64,000 nucleotides of DNA from Rickettsiales bacterium (GTDB taxonomy: Bacteria > Pseudomonadota > Alphaproteobacteria > Rs-D84): NCBI GenBank assembly GCA_031260805.1, contig JAISKV010000001.1, positions 122,600 through 186,599 on the forward strand, given 5' to 3'. Every line of letters starts with the position of its first letter. Position 1 is the stretch's first letter. Shown here piece by piece: positions 39,463-49,519 of this stretch. Position numbers and translations under genes: made by a program. The notes below the pieces were generated by a model. The model did no database searches, was not told the DNA's origin, and was given only the letters and a program-made list of their open reading frames with translations.

Positions 39463-40023
39463 TTACTTTGTGCGGGCCAGAGTGCCCTGAATTTCGGCGA
39501 ATATTTTTGCCGGCGTTCCGGTTGCGTCAATTTCTGTAAAGTTCCCGCCCTGATGTCCGCGCAGAAAATCCACAGCAGGCAGAGTTTTTGTTCTGAACGA
39601 ATCCAGCCGTTTGCGCACCGCGGCCGCATCCGCGTCATCATTTCGCCCGCCGCCCTGTTTCAGCCTGTTTGCAATTCTTTCAATCATAACGGTTTCCGGA
39701 ACTTGGAAGTAAAATGTCATAATATCCCTGTCGTGATACGAGCGGACCAGCCACTGCGCCTGGGGCAAGGTGCGCGGAAATCCATCCAGCAAAATATCAT
39801 ATTCGCCGACCATTTTGGTTTGCATCAAGTCAAACAACAACTCGTCCGAAACCAGTTCGCCGCGCGCTATGGTTTTTTATATAACATGATCCGCAGGCAG
39901 ACCACGGAATATCGCGCCCGTTTCAATATAATTGTATTTCGCATCGGACGCATCCAGCAGCATTTTTGCCTGGGTTCCTTTGCCGCTGCCCTGGCCGCCC
40001 ATAAAATTTATAATTCTGTTCAT
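39463..40023 (-). pseudogene. Adenylate kinase-like gene interrupted by one in-frame TAA
   Basis: MNRIINFMGGQGSGKGTQAKMLL...FRGLPADHVI-stop-KTIARGELVSDELLFDLMQTKMVGEYDILLDGFPRTLPQAQWL; both parts in the same frame. Confidence 0.7.
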
Positions 40024-40026
40024 TTT

Positions 40027-40875
40027 TCATATCCCCAATTTCTTGAATCGCGCCGGCAGTTTCACAACCAGGCGCAGGCCCATCATGCTTGGCTTGGCCC
40101 AGCAATACACCGGATGAAACACCCGCTGAATCAGCCGCGCCAGCCAGAAAACGCCATCGCCATTTATAGCATATTTTTTCGTAATGTCCAGGACAACCCG
40201 CATGCGCGCGCGCTTGAAATGCTTTTGCTCGCCACGGGCAATGATGTCGGGATGCATATATTTCGCGTGCAGAGCGTTCCAGTCCGTATTCCCCATATGC
40301 AGCAGGTACAAATTGTTGTCAATGTGATAGCCGTGTTTGCGAATCCTGTGAAACCCGCGCCCCCAGCGCAGCGGCCGGCTGATAACGCTGGTTTTTGTGA
40401 ATCGCGAATTTATCAATGCGTATTCCCGTTGCCGCAAAAATGGGATCGTTTTATCAAAGTTTTTTTCGCGATTCAGATGCTGGCCCACATCCAAACCCAA
40501 TCCGGATACAGAATTCCTTACCCGCAGTCCGGACAGATATTCGGGCAAATTCTTTCCCGTCTTGGGATCCGCAATCAAAAACTCATCCGAATCAACCCCG
40601 ATGATTATTTCGTATCCGGCGGCAAACAATTCAGCCGCGCGGTCGGACAAAAAGTTCAGCCGGCGGTTTTCGGCATCAACAACGCGGATGCCCTGCTTTT
40701 CAACCAGACTGACATTCGCGCGTCCCGCCCCGCCGGGCGCGCGCTGATCCAGCCCGTCCAGATAAATATACAGGTTTTCTTCACCCAGCAATCTGCCATA
40801 GTACGCGATCCAGCGATTCAGATTAAATTCGTCATTTCGGGCCATTGTAATCGCGGCAATTTTTTTTATTTTCAT
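40027..40875 (-). CDS. Glycosyltransferase (GT2/GT92-like)
   Basis: AAITMARNDEFNLNRWIAYYGRLLG...IIIGVDSDEFLI. Confidence 0.8.
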   Translation of the reverse strand: MKIKKIAAITMARNDEFNLNRWIAYYGRLLGEENLYIYLDGLDQRAPGGAGRANVSLVEKQGIRVVDAENRRLNFLSDRAAELFAAGYEIIIGVDSDEFLIADPKTGKNLPEYLSGLRVRNSVSGLGLDVGQHLNREKNFDKTIPFLRQREYALINSRFTKTSVISRPLRWGRGFHRIRKHGYHIDNNLYLLHMGNTDWNALHAKYMHPDIIARGEQKHFKRARMRVVLDITKKYAINGDGVFWLARLIQRVFHPVYCWAKPSMMGLRLVVKLPARFKKLGI

Positions 40876-41618
40876 TTTATCGCACCGTTGTTCGGGTAAA
40901 ATGTCAGGCGGATGTTCTTCCAATTTTCATACTCGGATTCGGGCAGCATCTTGAAAGGGCTGCATGCCGCGACCGCGCTGCGAATCGTTTCCAGCACATA
41001 CGCGAATCCTGCATCAATCGCCGCGTTGTCAGCCTCCTCGAACCACAGGTCCGCCACGCCGCCGCTTGGCCGCATGGACAGGTGCGCGACTGCGCGGACA
41101 TCCGCGATGTCGCTGCGATTGCGGTCAATGACCCAGCATCGCGTCAGTGCCACGCGCAGCGCGTCAATCACTGAAATCGTCATCGTCCGATTCAGGCTGG
41201 TCGTATTGCGATTCACCCGGACCAGAGTCTTGGATTTCGGCGCGTCAATCGGTTTGGTTTCTGATTTTTTGTCTGTTTTCTTGGGCTTTGGCTTTTCAGT
41301 CTTGGCGTCGTCAACCAGCGTCGGCTGCAATATTTCGCGCGCGGCGTCTGAAATTTCTTTGGTCTCGGCCTTTATCTCGCGAACCTCCGGCTCTGGCACG
41401 GCAACCTGATCCGGCAGGTCGGTATTCCACAAAACGGTCTCGCTGGTGATCTGCACCTGGGTCAAATCAATCTCGGAAATTTCAATAACATCCGGCGCGA
41501 TAATGCGCACGCGCTCTATCACAAAGTACGCCCCGACAAAAAACAGGCACAGCACCGCCAGATGCCCCGCGATGGAGATAAAAGCGTTTTCCATTGAAAA
41601 TACATTTTCAGTTTTCAA
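40872..41618 (-). CDS. TolA-like protein
   Basis: N-terminal TM, Lys/Pro-rich middle, C-terminal domain; directly follows tolR. Confidence 0.7.
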   Translation of the reverse strand: MKTENVFSMENAFISIAGHLAVLCLFFVGAYFVIERVRIIAPDVIEISEIDLTQVQITSETVLWNTDLPDQVAVPEPEVREIKAETKEISDAAREILQPTLVDDAKTEKPKPKKTDKKSETKPIDAPKSKTLVRVNRNTTSLNRTMTISVIDALRVALTRCWVIDRNRSDIADVRAVAHLSMRPSGGVADLWFEEADNAAIDAGFAYVLETIRSAVAACSPFKMLPESEYENWKNIRLTFYPNNGAIK

Positions 41619-42012
41619 TTTTCGTTCGCAGGCCGACCTTTTGCACGCCAGCGTCTTTCAGCGCGCCCATAATCGCCATGATCGCGCCGTACGAAGTCTG
41701 CCGGTCGCCGTTCAGCATGATTGTTATTTTTGGATTTTCGCCGCGCACGGCCAGGACTTTCTTCACGATTTCTTCTTTGGACATCTGCTCCTTGCCAAAG
41801 TAATACCGGCCCTGGAAATCAATGCCGATCTGCACCGCATGATCGTCGCCGGTCAGCGCCGAATGCCCCCCGCGCGGCAGGTCCATGTCTATGCCCGATG
41901 TCAGCATCGGCGCCGTCACGATGAACACTGCCAGCAGGACCGTCATGACATCAATCATCGGCGTCATGACGATAAGCGAATTGGAATCAAGTGATTTTCT
42001 GCGTCGCGTCAT
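41608..42012 (-). CDS. tolR: TolR / ExbD family protein
   Basis: NSLIVMTPMIDVMTVLLAVFIVTAPMLTSGIDMDLPR. Confidence 0.92.
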   Translation of the reverse strand: MTRRRKSLDSNSLIVMTPMIDVMTVLLAVFIVTAPMLTSGIDMDLPRGGHSALTGDDHAVQIGIDFQGRYYFGKEQMSKEEIVKKVLAVRGENPKITIMLNGDRQTSYGAIMAIMGALKDAGVQKVGLRTKIEN

Positions 42013-42013
42013 T

Positions 42014-42517
42014 TTACTTCCGTTTCATTTCTGCGGCGGCCGTGTCCAATTTATTGTACAGCGCGTCCGCCCGTTTGGAAAAGTACTGATAAAATATTGC
42101 CGCCGGAATCGCCACGAACAGCCCCAGCGCAGTTTCGCCCAACGCCACGGCCAGACCCGGCGCGACCACTGCCAGCGAAGTTGACTGACTGGTCCCGATT
42201 GCCGCAAATAATTGGATGATTCCCCAGATGGTTCCGAACAGTCCGACAAAAGGTGCGACCGCCGATGCCATGGATAAAAACCACAGATTGCTTTCATACG
42301 GCGCGATTAACTTGTCCGCGATGGTATCGGGATTGTCATCGCGCGAAATTTTGCTGGGGCGGATTTTTTCCACATTCCACAGGCGGAATTTGCCAACGAT
42401 AATCGCCCATGACGCGACGCTTCCGGCCAGCAATAAAATTGATGTCAGAAACACCACGATATCCCGCGGCGAAAATATTGATAAAAATGTAAAGTTGTTT
42501 TGCATTGTTTGCTCCAT
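42014..42517 (-). CDS. tolQ: TolQ / MotA-ExbB family protein, short form
   Basis: ASAVAPFVGLFGTIWGIIQLFAAIG...GLAVALGETALGLFVAIPAAIFYQYF. Confidence 0.9.
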   Translation of the reverse strand: MEQTMQNNFTFLSIFSPRDIVVFLTSILLLAGSVASWAIIVGKFRLWNVEKIRPSKISRDDNPDTIADKLIAPYESNLWFLSMASAVAPFVGLFGTIWGIIQLFAAIGTSQSTSLAVVAPGLAVALGETALGLFVAIPAAIFYQYFSKRADALYNKLDTAAAEMKRK

Positions 42518-42540
42518 TTGTTAAGTTATAATTAACACCC

Positions 42541-42662
42541 CGTCGTCATCCCCGCGCAGGCGGGGATCCATTGTTAACAAACTCAAAACTTATTCATTTG
42601 TTAACAATGCTTAACTTCTTTTATCGCTAGCAGTGGATTCCCGCCTGCGCGGGAATGACGAC
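42541..42662. repeat. Family A MITE-like element
   Basis: cgtcgtcatccccgcgcaggcggggatccattgttaacaaactcaaaacttattcatttgttaacaatgcttaac...gattcccgcctgcgcgggaatgacgac. Confidence 0.88.
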
Positions 42663-42711
42663 GGGCGACGACCTTCACTTACACTTACACCCCCACCTAC
42701 ACCCTCACTTT

Positions 42712-43080
42712 CTAATCCGGCAGGTATCCGTCCGGAATTTTTTTCGGCCGCCCGTCCGCGCCGACATACGCGGCCCGCCCAGTCAGCACGGCATAAACTT
42801 CGCCGTCCTTTACGAATTTCTGCACCGCGGTCAGACTGGCCGCGCCGCGGCCAATCTCTGTTTCAACGACAAACTCGTCGCACAGCCGCAGCGGTTTGAT
42901 GTACCCCACTTCCAAGTCGCGTATCACCAGGCCGATATCGCCGTCCGGCGGCACGCGCCCGCGCAGCCAGTTCATGCGGGCGCGTTCCGCAATTTCAATG
43001 TACCGCGCGTGATAAACGATTCCGCCGGCATCGGTATCGGCGTATGCGATTGCAAATGGAAATTTATGGCAATTTGGCAT
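42712..43080 (-). CDS. ybgC: YbgC-like acyl-CoA thioesterase
   Basis: YADTDAGGIVYHARYIEIAERARMNWL. Confidence 0.92.
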   Translation of the reverse strand: MPNCHKFPFAIAYADTDAGGIVYHARYIEIAERARMNWLRGRVPPDGDIGLVIRDLEVGYIKPLRLCDEFVVETEIGRGAASLTAVQKFVKDGEVYAVLTGRAAYVGADGRPKKIPDGYLPD

Positions 43081-43144
43081 TCAACACTTCCTTGATATAT
43101 TTTTCTGCCGGGCATTTTGATTTTATTTTCTTAATGTAATACAT

Positions 43145-44140
43145 TTATTTCCCCATTTCCAAGTGTTTGTATCCGTCATCGGTCAGCACGCGTCCGCGCG
43201 GCGTCCGCTGAATAAATCCGCGCTGCATCAAGTACGGCTCTATAACATCTTCCAGCGTGTCCGACGGCTCGGACAAAATCGCGGCCAGATTTTCAATTCC
43301 GACCGGGCCGCCGGAAAAGTTCCGCGCAATCGCGTTCATATATCCGCGGTCAATCGCGTCCAGCCCGCATCCGTCCACGCCCAGCTGGGCCAGCGCGGTT
43401 TCAACAGATTTTTGATTGATGACTTCCGACCGCTGGTTCTGGGCAAAGTCGCGCGCGCGCTTTAACAGCCGATTCGCAATCCGCGGCGTTCCGCGCGCCG
43501 ACCGCGCCAAAATTCCGGCGGCGCCCATGTCAATCGCGATGCCCAGAATTTTCGCGCTGCGCGTGATGATTTTCGCCAGGTCTTCCGTTTCGTAAAAGTT
43601 CAGCCGCAAGTCAATTCCGAATCGGTCGCGCAGCGGATTTGACAGCAGCCCCGTGCGCGTCGTCGCCCCGACCAGCGTGAACCGCGGCAGGTCAATCCGC
43701 ACGCTTTTTGCGGACGGCCCTTCGCCCAGCATGATGTCCAGCTTAAAGTCTTCCATCGCGCTGTACAGCACTTCTTCAATTGCGGTCGGCAGACGATGAA
43801 TTTCATCAATAAACAAAACATCGTTCTGTTCCAGCGATGTCAGAATCGCGGCCAGATCGCCCTGCTTGGTCAGCATTGGCGCAGCCGTCGCGCGGAAATT
43901 CGTCCCCATTTCATTCGCGATAATGTGCGCCAGCGTCGTCTTGCCCAGTCCCGGCGGCCCGTATAACAGCGCGTGATCCATAGGCTCGCCCCGGGCGCGC
44001 GCCGCGGAAATAAAGACGGCCAGGTTCTGCTTTAACGATTCCTGGCCCACAAAATCGGCCAGCATCTTTGGCCGGATAGTGGCCGGACTGTCATCAGGCG
44101 CCGTCGCATCTAAAAATCGTTTTTGTTCGTTTTGCATCAC
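43145..44140 (-). CDS. ruvB: Holliday junction DNA helicase RuvB
   Basis: [46 protein letters not shown]. Confidence 0.97.
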   Translation of the reverse strand: MMQNEQKRFLDATAPDDSPATIRPKMLADFVGQESLKQNLAVFISAARARGEPMDHALLYGPPGLGKTTLAHIIANEMGTNFRATAAPMLTKQGDLAAILTSLEQNDVLFIDEIHRLPTAIEEVLYSAMEDFKLDIMLGEGPSAKSVRIDLPRFTLVGATTRTGLLSNPLRDRFGIDLRLNFYETEDLAKIITRSAKILGIAIDMGAAGILARSARGTPRIANRLLKRARDFAQNQRSEVINQKSVETALAQLGVDGCGLDAIDRGYMNAIARNFSGGPVGIENLAAILSEPSDTLEDVIEPYLMQRGFIQRTPRGRVLTDDGYKHLEMGK

Positions 44141-44796
44141 AACAACTTGTTTTCTTCGTTTTCGCGGCCGATGTACGCCTTGGCCTCATTGTATAATTTT
44201 TTAATGTCGGCCGGCGTCGCATACTGCGCGTCGCTGTCTTTGATTAACAGGATTTCCGTTGAAATCTGCGCCTGCTTGCGTAGCAACTGCACCATGTATT
44301 GCCCGAAATCAAGGGCTTCCTTTGGCTCTCCCGCGCCTTGAATCATCAGCCCGCGGTTCGGACGCGGAGACAGGAACGAAAAATCGCTGACATTGTTATC
44401 CGGTGATACCAGCACGAATCCGCTGACTTCCGGCCGCCGCATCATAACCTGGGACGCGTACCACGCGCCGGTATGATTGCCGGCCAGCCACAGTTTGTCG
44501 CTGTCTTCGTTTTGATTCTGAATCCAGTCAATGACAGTCGCGATGTCAATCATGTTGTCCTGGGTCGTGCCCAGTGTCCCGTCTGAATCCCCGACGCCGC
44601 GGTAATCAAAGCGCACGACCGAAAAGCCGGCATCCATGAACGCGCGGAACAGCGCATAACTGACGCGATCGTTCATGTGGAATCCGGCGCGCGGGTTGCC
44701 TGAAAACACAACGGCCAGCGGGGTCGCCTCGCCATCAGCCTTGTTATATACGGCATGCAGTTTTCCAACCTCGCCGTTTATGATTACATCTACCAT
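44137..44796 (-). CDS. Alpha/beta hydrolase
   Basis: [16 protein letters not shown]; overall alpha/beta-hydrolase pattern. Confidence 0.8.
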   Translation of the reverse strand: MVDVIINGEVGKLHAVYNKADGEATPLAVVFSGNPRAGFHMNDRVSYALFRAFMDAGFSVVRFDYRGVGDSDGTLGTTQDNMIDIATVIDWIQNQNEDSDKLWLAGNHTGAWYASQVMMRRPEVSGFVLVSPDNNVSDFSFLSPRPNRGLMIQGAGEPKEALDFGQYMVQLLRKQAQISTEILLIKDSDAQYATPADIKKLYNEAKAYIGRENEENKLL

Positions 44797-44861
44797 GAAA
44801 AGTCTCCGTTGCATTGGTTATACACCATCGGCAATACGAATTTCAATATAAATTTTTCTCT

Positions 44862-44891
44862 TTGACATGGTTTGTCAAATTGTTTTACACT
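44862..44891 (+). promoter_or_regulatory. Promoter with palindromic -35 region
   Basis: TTGACAtggttTGTCAA, then TACACT after 18 nt. Confidence 0.4.
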
Positions 44892-44911
44892 TCTGTTAAA
44901 GAGAGCGCTGC

Positions 44912-45856
44912 ATGAGAAAATTATCTTTAATCTTTTACCTTTTGATTTTTGTCTGCCCGGCATGGGCCGCGGGCCTGAACGACGCGTATTACGGCGGCGG
45001 CGATGTGTATACCGAATACACGGAAACGCCGGTCGCGTCATACTATGCGGTGCCGAACGACCCGAACTTTGTTCCGGAATCAGACTTTTCCGCGCGCGAA
45101 GACTCGTTGAACTATGACGAAAATATCATCGCGGCGCGCGATGCGGAATCCGCGCGGCATCCCGGCGTCATTTTTGCCGAACGCCCGGCGGTCGTGTGCC
45201 GCAGCGGCGGGTGCACCAAATTGAACGAGAAAATGACGCGGACATTCCTGTTTAATTCGCTGGCGAATATCTTTATGATTAACAGCCATTCCAGTGTCCA
45301 GATTTGCGAGGCGGACCCGTTCAGCCGCAATTGCCTGCAATCAGGGATTTCTTTTCCGACGCGCATCGGGGTAGCGAACGCGATGCTGAAAATATCCAAA
45401 GCGTCCGTGTCCAGTGTGAACATTTCTACAGGGTTGTCCAAGGCGACCATTGGAACGACTTTCGAGATTCTGGTGAATGGGATTTCGTCCCGGTGCGAGC
45501 CAACCGCGCTGGATATCATAGTGCCGATAAATTCCCAGGCAACATTAACTGCGCGGGAATTTGCGTGCAAAATGACTGCGGACGGATTGACAAATGTCTC
45601 AATGATGCTGAATCTGGATTATATTGATTTGGATTATGGGATTCTGGGCGGGTATTACTCGTTCGGATTGCAAGGGACCAGCGCGGGCGGCGGCACTGGA
45701 TACGCATTGTTCAGATTGGAATATACAAATACTGGAATGAAAATGAATGCGGTTGAAACGGGATATAACCGTGGCGGCCGAACTGCGAAAAGCGTGGAAC
45801 AGGCAGGATTGCAAACGATCCAGCCCGGCGAATACGCCGTGGAACCAGTAAAATAA
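44912..45856 (+). CDS. Secreted protein of unknown function
   Basis: Signal peptide MRKLSLIFYLLIFVCPAWA with degenerate heptamer coding (tttaatcttttaccttttgattttt). Confidence 0.7.
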   Translation: MRKLSLIFYLLIFVCPAWAAGLNDAYYGGGDVYTEYTETPVASYYAVPNDPNFVPESDFSAREDSLNYDENIIAARDAESARHPGVIFAERPAVVCRSGGCTKLNEKMTRTFLFNSLANIFMINSHSSVQICEADPFSRNCLQSGISFPTRIGVANAMLKISKASVSSVNISTGLSKATIGTTFEILVNGISSRCEPTALDIIVPINSQATLTAREFACKMTADGLTNVSMMLNLDYIDLDYGILGGYYSFGLQGTSAGGGTGYALFRLEYTNTGMKMNAVETGYNRGGRTAKSVEQAGLQTIQPGEYAVEPVK

Positions 45857-45883
45857 TCATACTGCGCAAACAATTCCCGTTCC

Positions 45884-45960
45884 ATCGTCATTCCGGGCAA
45901 GTGCAGCGCGACCCGGAATCCATTCAGCATGGACCCCGGGTCGTGGCCCGGGGTGACGAA
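45884..45960. repeat. Family A variant
   Basis: atcgtcattccgggcaagtgcagcgcgacccggaatccattcagcatggaccccgggtcgtggcccggggtgacgaa. Confidence 0.75.
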
Positions 45961-46061
45961 TGGGGGTAGTTTATTGCGAAAATGGTAATTCTTCGTCAGA
46001 AGGGAACTGGCCGCGCCAATCCAACTGAACACTAGAAACCGAACTCTGAACTCTGAAAACT

Positions 46062-46088
46062 AAAAAATCCGCCGACGGCGGATTTTTT
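46062..46088. terminator. Bidirectional-type rho-independent terminator
   Basis: aaaaaatccgccgacggcggatttttt. Confidence 0.8.
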
Positions 46089-46557
46089 ACCCACGGCGCA
46101 GGACGCGCGATTTTTCACGGTCCCATTCGCGCGCCCGTATCGTTTTTCTTTTATCCGTTCTGGTTTTTCCAAACCCAATCCCCAGCAGGACTTTCACCAG
46201 ACCGCGGCGGTTAAAGTACAATTTCAACGGGAATACCGTCGCGCCTTTTTCTTCCAATTTCCCAACCAGGCGGTTGATTTGATTTTGATGCAGCAGCAGA
46301 ATCCGCGCGCGCCGCTCGTCAAAATTAATGACTTTGTTCGCGGTCGGCAGCGGCATTATCGCGACATTTTTCAGGTATAAATTACGGTTTTTCACGGAAA
46401 CAAATCCATCGGAAAGATTAACCATGCCGTACCGCAGCGATTTTACTTCCGCGCCCAGCAGCGACACCCCGGCTTCTATTGTGTCGTCAATAGAATACTC
46501 AAACCGGGCTTTGCGGTTTTCGCCTATCTGTCCTGATTTTATGATTTGTCGCGCCAT
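46087..46557 (-). CDS. smpB: SsrA-binding protein SmpB
   Basis: ARFEYSIDDTIEAGVSLLGAEVKSLRYGMVNLSDGFVSVKN...KTRTDKRKTIRAREWDREKSR. Confidence 0.95.
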   Translation of the reverse strand: MARQIIKSGQIGENRKARFEYSIDDTIEAGVSLLGAEVKSLRYGMVNLSDGFVSVKNRNLYLKNVAIMPLPTANKVINFDERRARILLLHQNQINRLVGKLEEKGATVFPLKLYFNRRGLVKVLLGIGFGKTRTDKRKTIRAREWDREKSRVLRRG

Positions 46558-46569
46558 AATGCGGCGATT

Positions 46570-47649
46570 TTACACTTTCAATATGTCTTTTGCAATTATT
46601 TCTGCGGCCGGTTTTGATTTATGCCAGATTGAATCCGCGCGCCGCAGATCCGTAATCATTTTTTTCGCATCCAATCCGCGCATGGTTTTAATAATATTTT
46701 CCGCGGTGCAATCCCCGCCCAGCAATTCCGGATAAATCGTTTTGTTCATCAGGATATTTACCAATGAAACCCACTTTAATTTCACAATGCGCCGCGCAAT
46801 CCAAGTCGTAATCGGATTCATTTTATAGACGACGATAGCAGGGACATGCATGATGGCCAGTTCAACGGAAATCGTGCCGCTGGCGGCGATTGCCATATCT
46901 GTCCGCGCGAACAAATCGTATCTGTTCTTGAAAGGAATCAGCGTCGGTTGAATCGGCCAGTCCTTGATTTCATTGCGGATGAACGAATCGGTCGTTTCGG
47001 TCGTGGGGATATAAAAACGAGCGGCGCGCAGCGAGCAACGGGCAACGACTTGCCTGAATATCGGCAGCAATCGCTTGACTTCGGAAATTCGCGAACCAGG
47101 CATCAGCGCGATATTTTTTTCATGTTTTGCCGCGGATGGATGCAGCCCATCTGCAATCGGATGTCCGACTGCGATTGTTTCCAGCCCGTATTTCGTGAAA
47201 AATGGTTTCTCGAAATCAAAAAACGAATACAGCCGGTCAAACACCGCCGCATATTTTTTCGCGCGATGCGCCCCCCATGCCCAAACCTGGGGCGCGACAA
47301 CATGGTAAAAAGTTGGAGTTAGGGTTGCGAGTTTCACTTTTTTGACAACCCGGATTGCAAAGGACGGGGCGTCAATGGTCAGCACTATGTCCGGTTGAAA
47401 TTTTATTATCGCGGCAGCGGCGTCATTGATTCGCTGCGTCAATGTTTTCGCGCGCATGATAACTTCCCAAAATCCCATGACCGACAAGTCCGAGATTGGA
47501 AACAGCGATTTCAATCCTGAGGCCCGCATTTCCACGCCGCCGATGCCGGCCCATTGGACGCCCGGCATCGCGCGCATGATTTTCGCGCCCAGCACATCAC
47601 CGGAAACTTCCCCCGCGATGATGAAAATTTTAAGTTTTTTTTCAGGCAT
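46570..47649 (-). CDS. lpxB: Lipid-A-disaccharide synthase
   Basis: IIAGEVSGDVLGAKIMRAM; HVVAPQVWAWGAHRAKK; LMPGSRISEVKRLLP. Confidence 0.95.
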   Translation of the reverse strand: MPEKKLKIFIIAGEVSGDVLGAKIMRAMPGVQWAGIGGVEMRASGLKSLFPISDLSVMGFWEVIMRAKTLTQRINDAAAAIIKFQPDIVLTIDAPSFAIRVVKKVKLATLTPTFYHVVAPQVWAWGAHRAKKYAAVFDRLYSFFDFEKPFFTKYGLETIAVGHPIADGLHPSAAKHEKNIALMPGSRISEVKRLLPIFRQVVARCSLRAARFYIPTTETTDSFIRNEIKDWPIQPTLIPFKNRYDLFARTDMAIAASGTISVELAIMHVPAIVVYKMNPITTWIARRIVKLKWVSLVNILMNKTIYPELLGGDCTAENIIKTMRGLDAKKMITDLRRADSIWHKSKPAAEIIAKDILKV

Positions 47650-48433
47650 TATTCGCCACGCCGCGCGTGCTGCGGTTTTCAATAAAGTCCAATGCGTCCA
47701 GCGCGTATTTGTTGCCGCCGACTTCCCTGCGGATTTTTTTCAGCCGGTCCGTCATGTTGTCGCCGTATTTGTCGTCGCGCATTCCGGCATAGACCGTATG
47801 AACCGCATGCAAATCTTCATTTGTAAATCCGTGGCGGACCAGCCCGACCTTGTTTATCGTTCTGTATTTCGCCGGGGTTCCGTCGTAAATGGCGTAAGGC
47901 ATCATGTCGGTTGATGTCGCTGAAAACGCGCCCAAGAACGCGTTGCGTCCCACGCGGCAGAACTGATGCACCGCGCTGTTTGCGGAAATTATGACAAAAT
48001 CTTCCAATTCAACATGCCCGCCCGCCATTGACGAGTTTGACATAATAACATTGTTGCCGACATGCGCGTCATGGCCGACATGCGCGTGAATCATAATCTG
48101 GCAATCGTCGCCGATAACCGTTCCGCCGGCCGATGCGGGCGTTCCCTGGTTGATGGTCGCGAATTCGCGAATCTTGCACCGCTTGCCGATTTTGACGCCG
48201 GACATGTCCGCATCGTCCTGGTACTTCAAGTCCTGGCCTTTGGATCCCAAAACGGCGAAAGGATACACGATTGTGTCGTCCCCGATTTCAGTATGGTTTT
48301 CAATAATGACATTGGATATCAGGCGGACGCGGTCGCCCAGCACGGCACCCGCGCTGACAATGCAATTCGGACCGATTTCGCAATCCGTCCCGATTTTCGC
48401 GCCGTCATGAATAATTGCAGTCGGATGTATCAT
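47642..48433 (-). CDS. lpxA: UDP-N-acetylglucosamine acyltransferase
   Basis: MIHPTAIIHDGAKIGTDCEIGPNCIV hexapeptide repeats; HAHVGHDAHVGNNVIMSNSSMAGGHVELEDFVIIS. Confidence 0.95.
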   Translation of the reverse strand: MIHPTAIIHDGAKIGTDCEIGPNCIVSAGAVLGDRVRLISNVIIENHTEIGDDTIVYPFAVLGSKGQDLKYQDDADMSGVKIGKRCKIREFATINQGTPASAGGTVIGDDCQIMIHAHVGHDAHVGNNVIMSNSSMAGGHVELEDFVIISANSAVHQFCRVGRNAFLGAFSATSTDMMPYAIYDGTPAKYRTINKVGLVRHGFTNEDLHAVHTVYAGMRDDKYGDNMTDRLKKIRREVGGNKYALDALDFIENRSTRGVANNA

Positions 48434-48476
48434 GGTACGATTATAAATTAAAAGCGCCGCGCAGAAAACTCAAAAT

Positions 48477-49409
48477 TTATAACAAATTATAACAATCGCG
48501 GAGATGCATTTTTTTCCAATTTATGATGCTGATGCAGGTCAGCGCCGGGATGCCTGTCAAGATTCCGAACGCCCCGACGGTCAAGTTGGCAATCTGTCCG
48601 GCGTCATGCTTTTCGCTGTGGCGGATTGCGAACCATGCGGTTGCCGCCGCGATTGCAAAGAACGCCCCCAGCACCAGCGCGCTTTCAGTATATATGAACA
48701 GCACTGCGCTGAAAGATTCCATAACGCGCAGCCCCAGATTTAATTTCGCATAAAACCTGTCGCCCAGCCGCTTGCCTGGTTTGGCAAAAAATCCGGCCAG
48801 CGCGGCGGAAGACACTTTCGCGAACGCCAGCGCGGCTGCGATATGGATGATTGTCAACTGGCCCAGCTGTCCCCAGCGAAAAAATTCCGGCTGCATGGCG
48901 ATTCCAAAGCCCAGCGCGATGCAGATGCAGGTTATGACCAGCGACGGATTGTAATCGCGGTCCCGCAGCAGCAATGAAAAAGCAATTCCGGCCGCAACCG
49001 CGCCGCCGCCGATTGCCAGCCCCCAGACGGTATGCTGGCCGCAGAATGCGCCGACCGCGATCGCGCCGGCAATCGCGGCCCATTTCCAGCGCTGGTTTTT
49101 AATATGCGTCCGCTTGGCGACAAAAACAGTTATCACGAAAATGCACAGCGCGGACAGCACGCCGACCCATGAAGTATCGCGCAGGGCGTCAAACGCGCCG
49201 TGGGAAAGCGTCCAGATTCCCAAGATTGCGATGATCAGTCCGGATAGGATTTTATGCGGAATCTTTGCCGCGATTTCCCGGCGCATTTTCCATGCGATGT
49301 AAAAGACGGGCAGGGCCATGACCGCCGCCCAAAAAAAATCCGGCGAATAAACTGCGGCGTTGTTAAAGGAACTGACCGCGGACTGAACAATCAAACTGGT
49401 ATCAAACAT
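48477..49409 (-). CDS. Polytopic membrane protein of unknown function
   Basis: Multiple hydrophobic segments; start MFDTSLIVQS. Confidence 0.6.
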   Translation of the reverse strand: MFDTSLIVQSAVSSFNNAAVYSPDFFWAAVMALPVFYIAWKMRREIAAKIPHKILSGLIIAILGIWTLSHGAFDALRDTSWVGVLSALCIFVITVFVAKRTHIKNQRWKWAAIAGAIAVGAFCGQHTVWGLAIGGGAVAAGIAFSLLLRDRDYNPSLVITCICIALGFGIAMQPEFFRWGQLGQLTIIHIAAALAFAKVSSAALAGFFAKPGKRLGDRFYAKLNLGLRVMESFSAVLFIYTESALVLGAFFAIAAATAWFAIRHSEKHDAGQIANLTVGAFGILTGIPALTCISIINWKKMHLRDCYNLL

Positions 49410-49418
49410 AACTTGCTC

Positions 49419-49477
49419 CGTCGTCGCCCCGGCGCAGGCCGGGGTCCATAGATGCCGGGTCAAGCCCGGCATGACGA
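49419..49477. repeat. Family A variant
   Basis: cgtcgtcgccccggcgcaggccggggtccatagatgccgggtcaagcccggcatgacgat. Confidence 0.7.
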
Positions 49478-49519
49478 TTTTCTTTGATTAAACGATATTT
49501 TTATATATTATATAGGCTG

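Noticed and set aside
39457-40899. 480-aa + strand ORF
   Set aside because: Antisense to the adk-like and glycosyltransferase genes, whose minus-strand translations carry real motifs.
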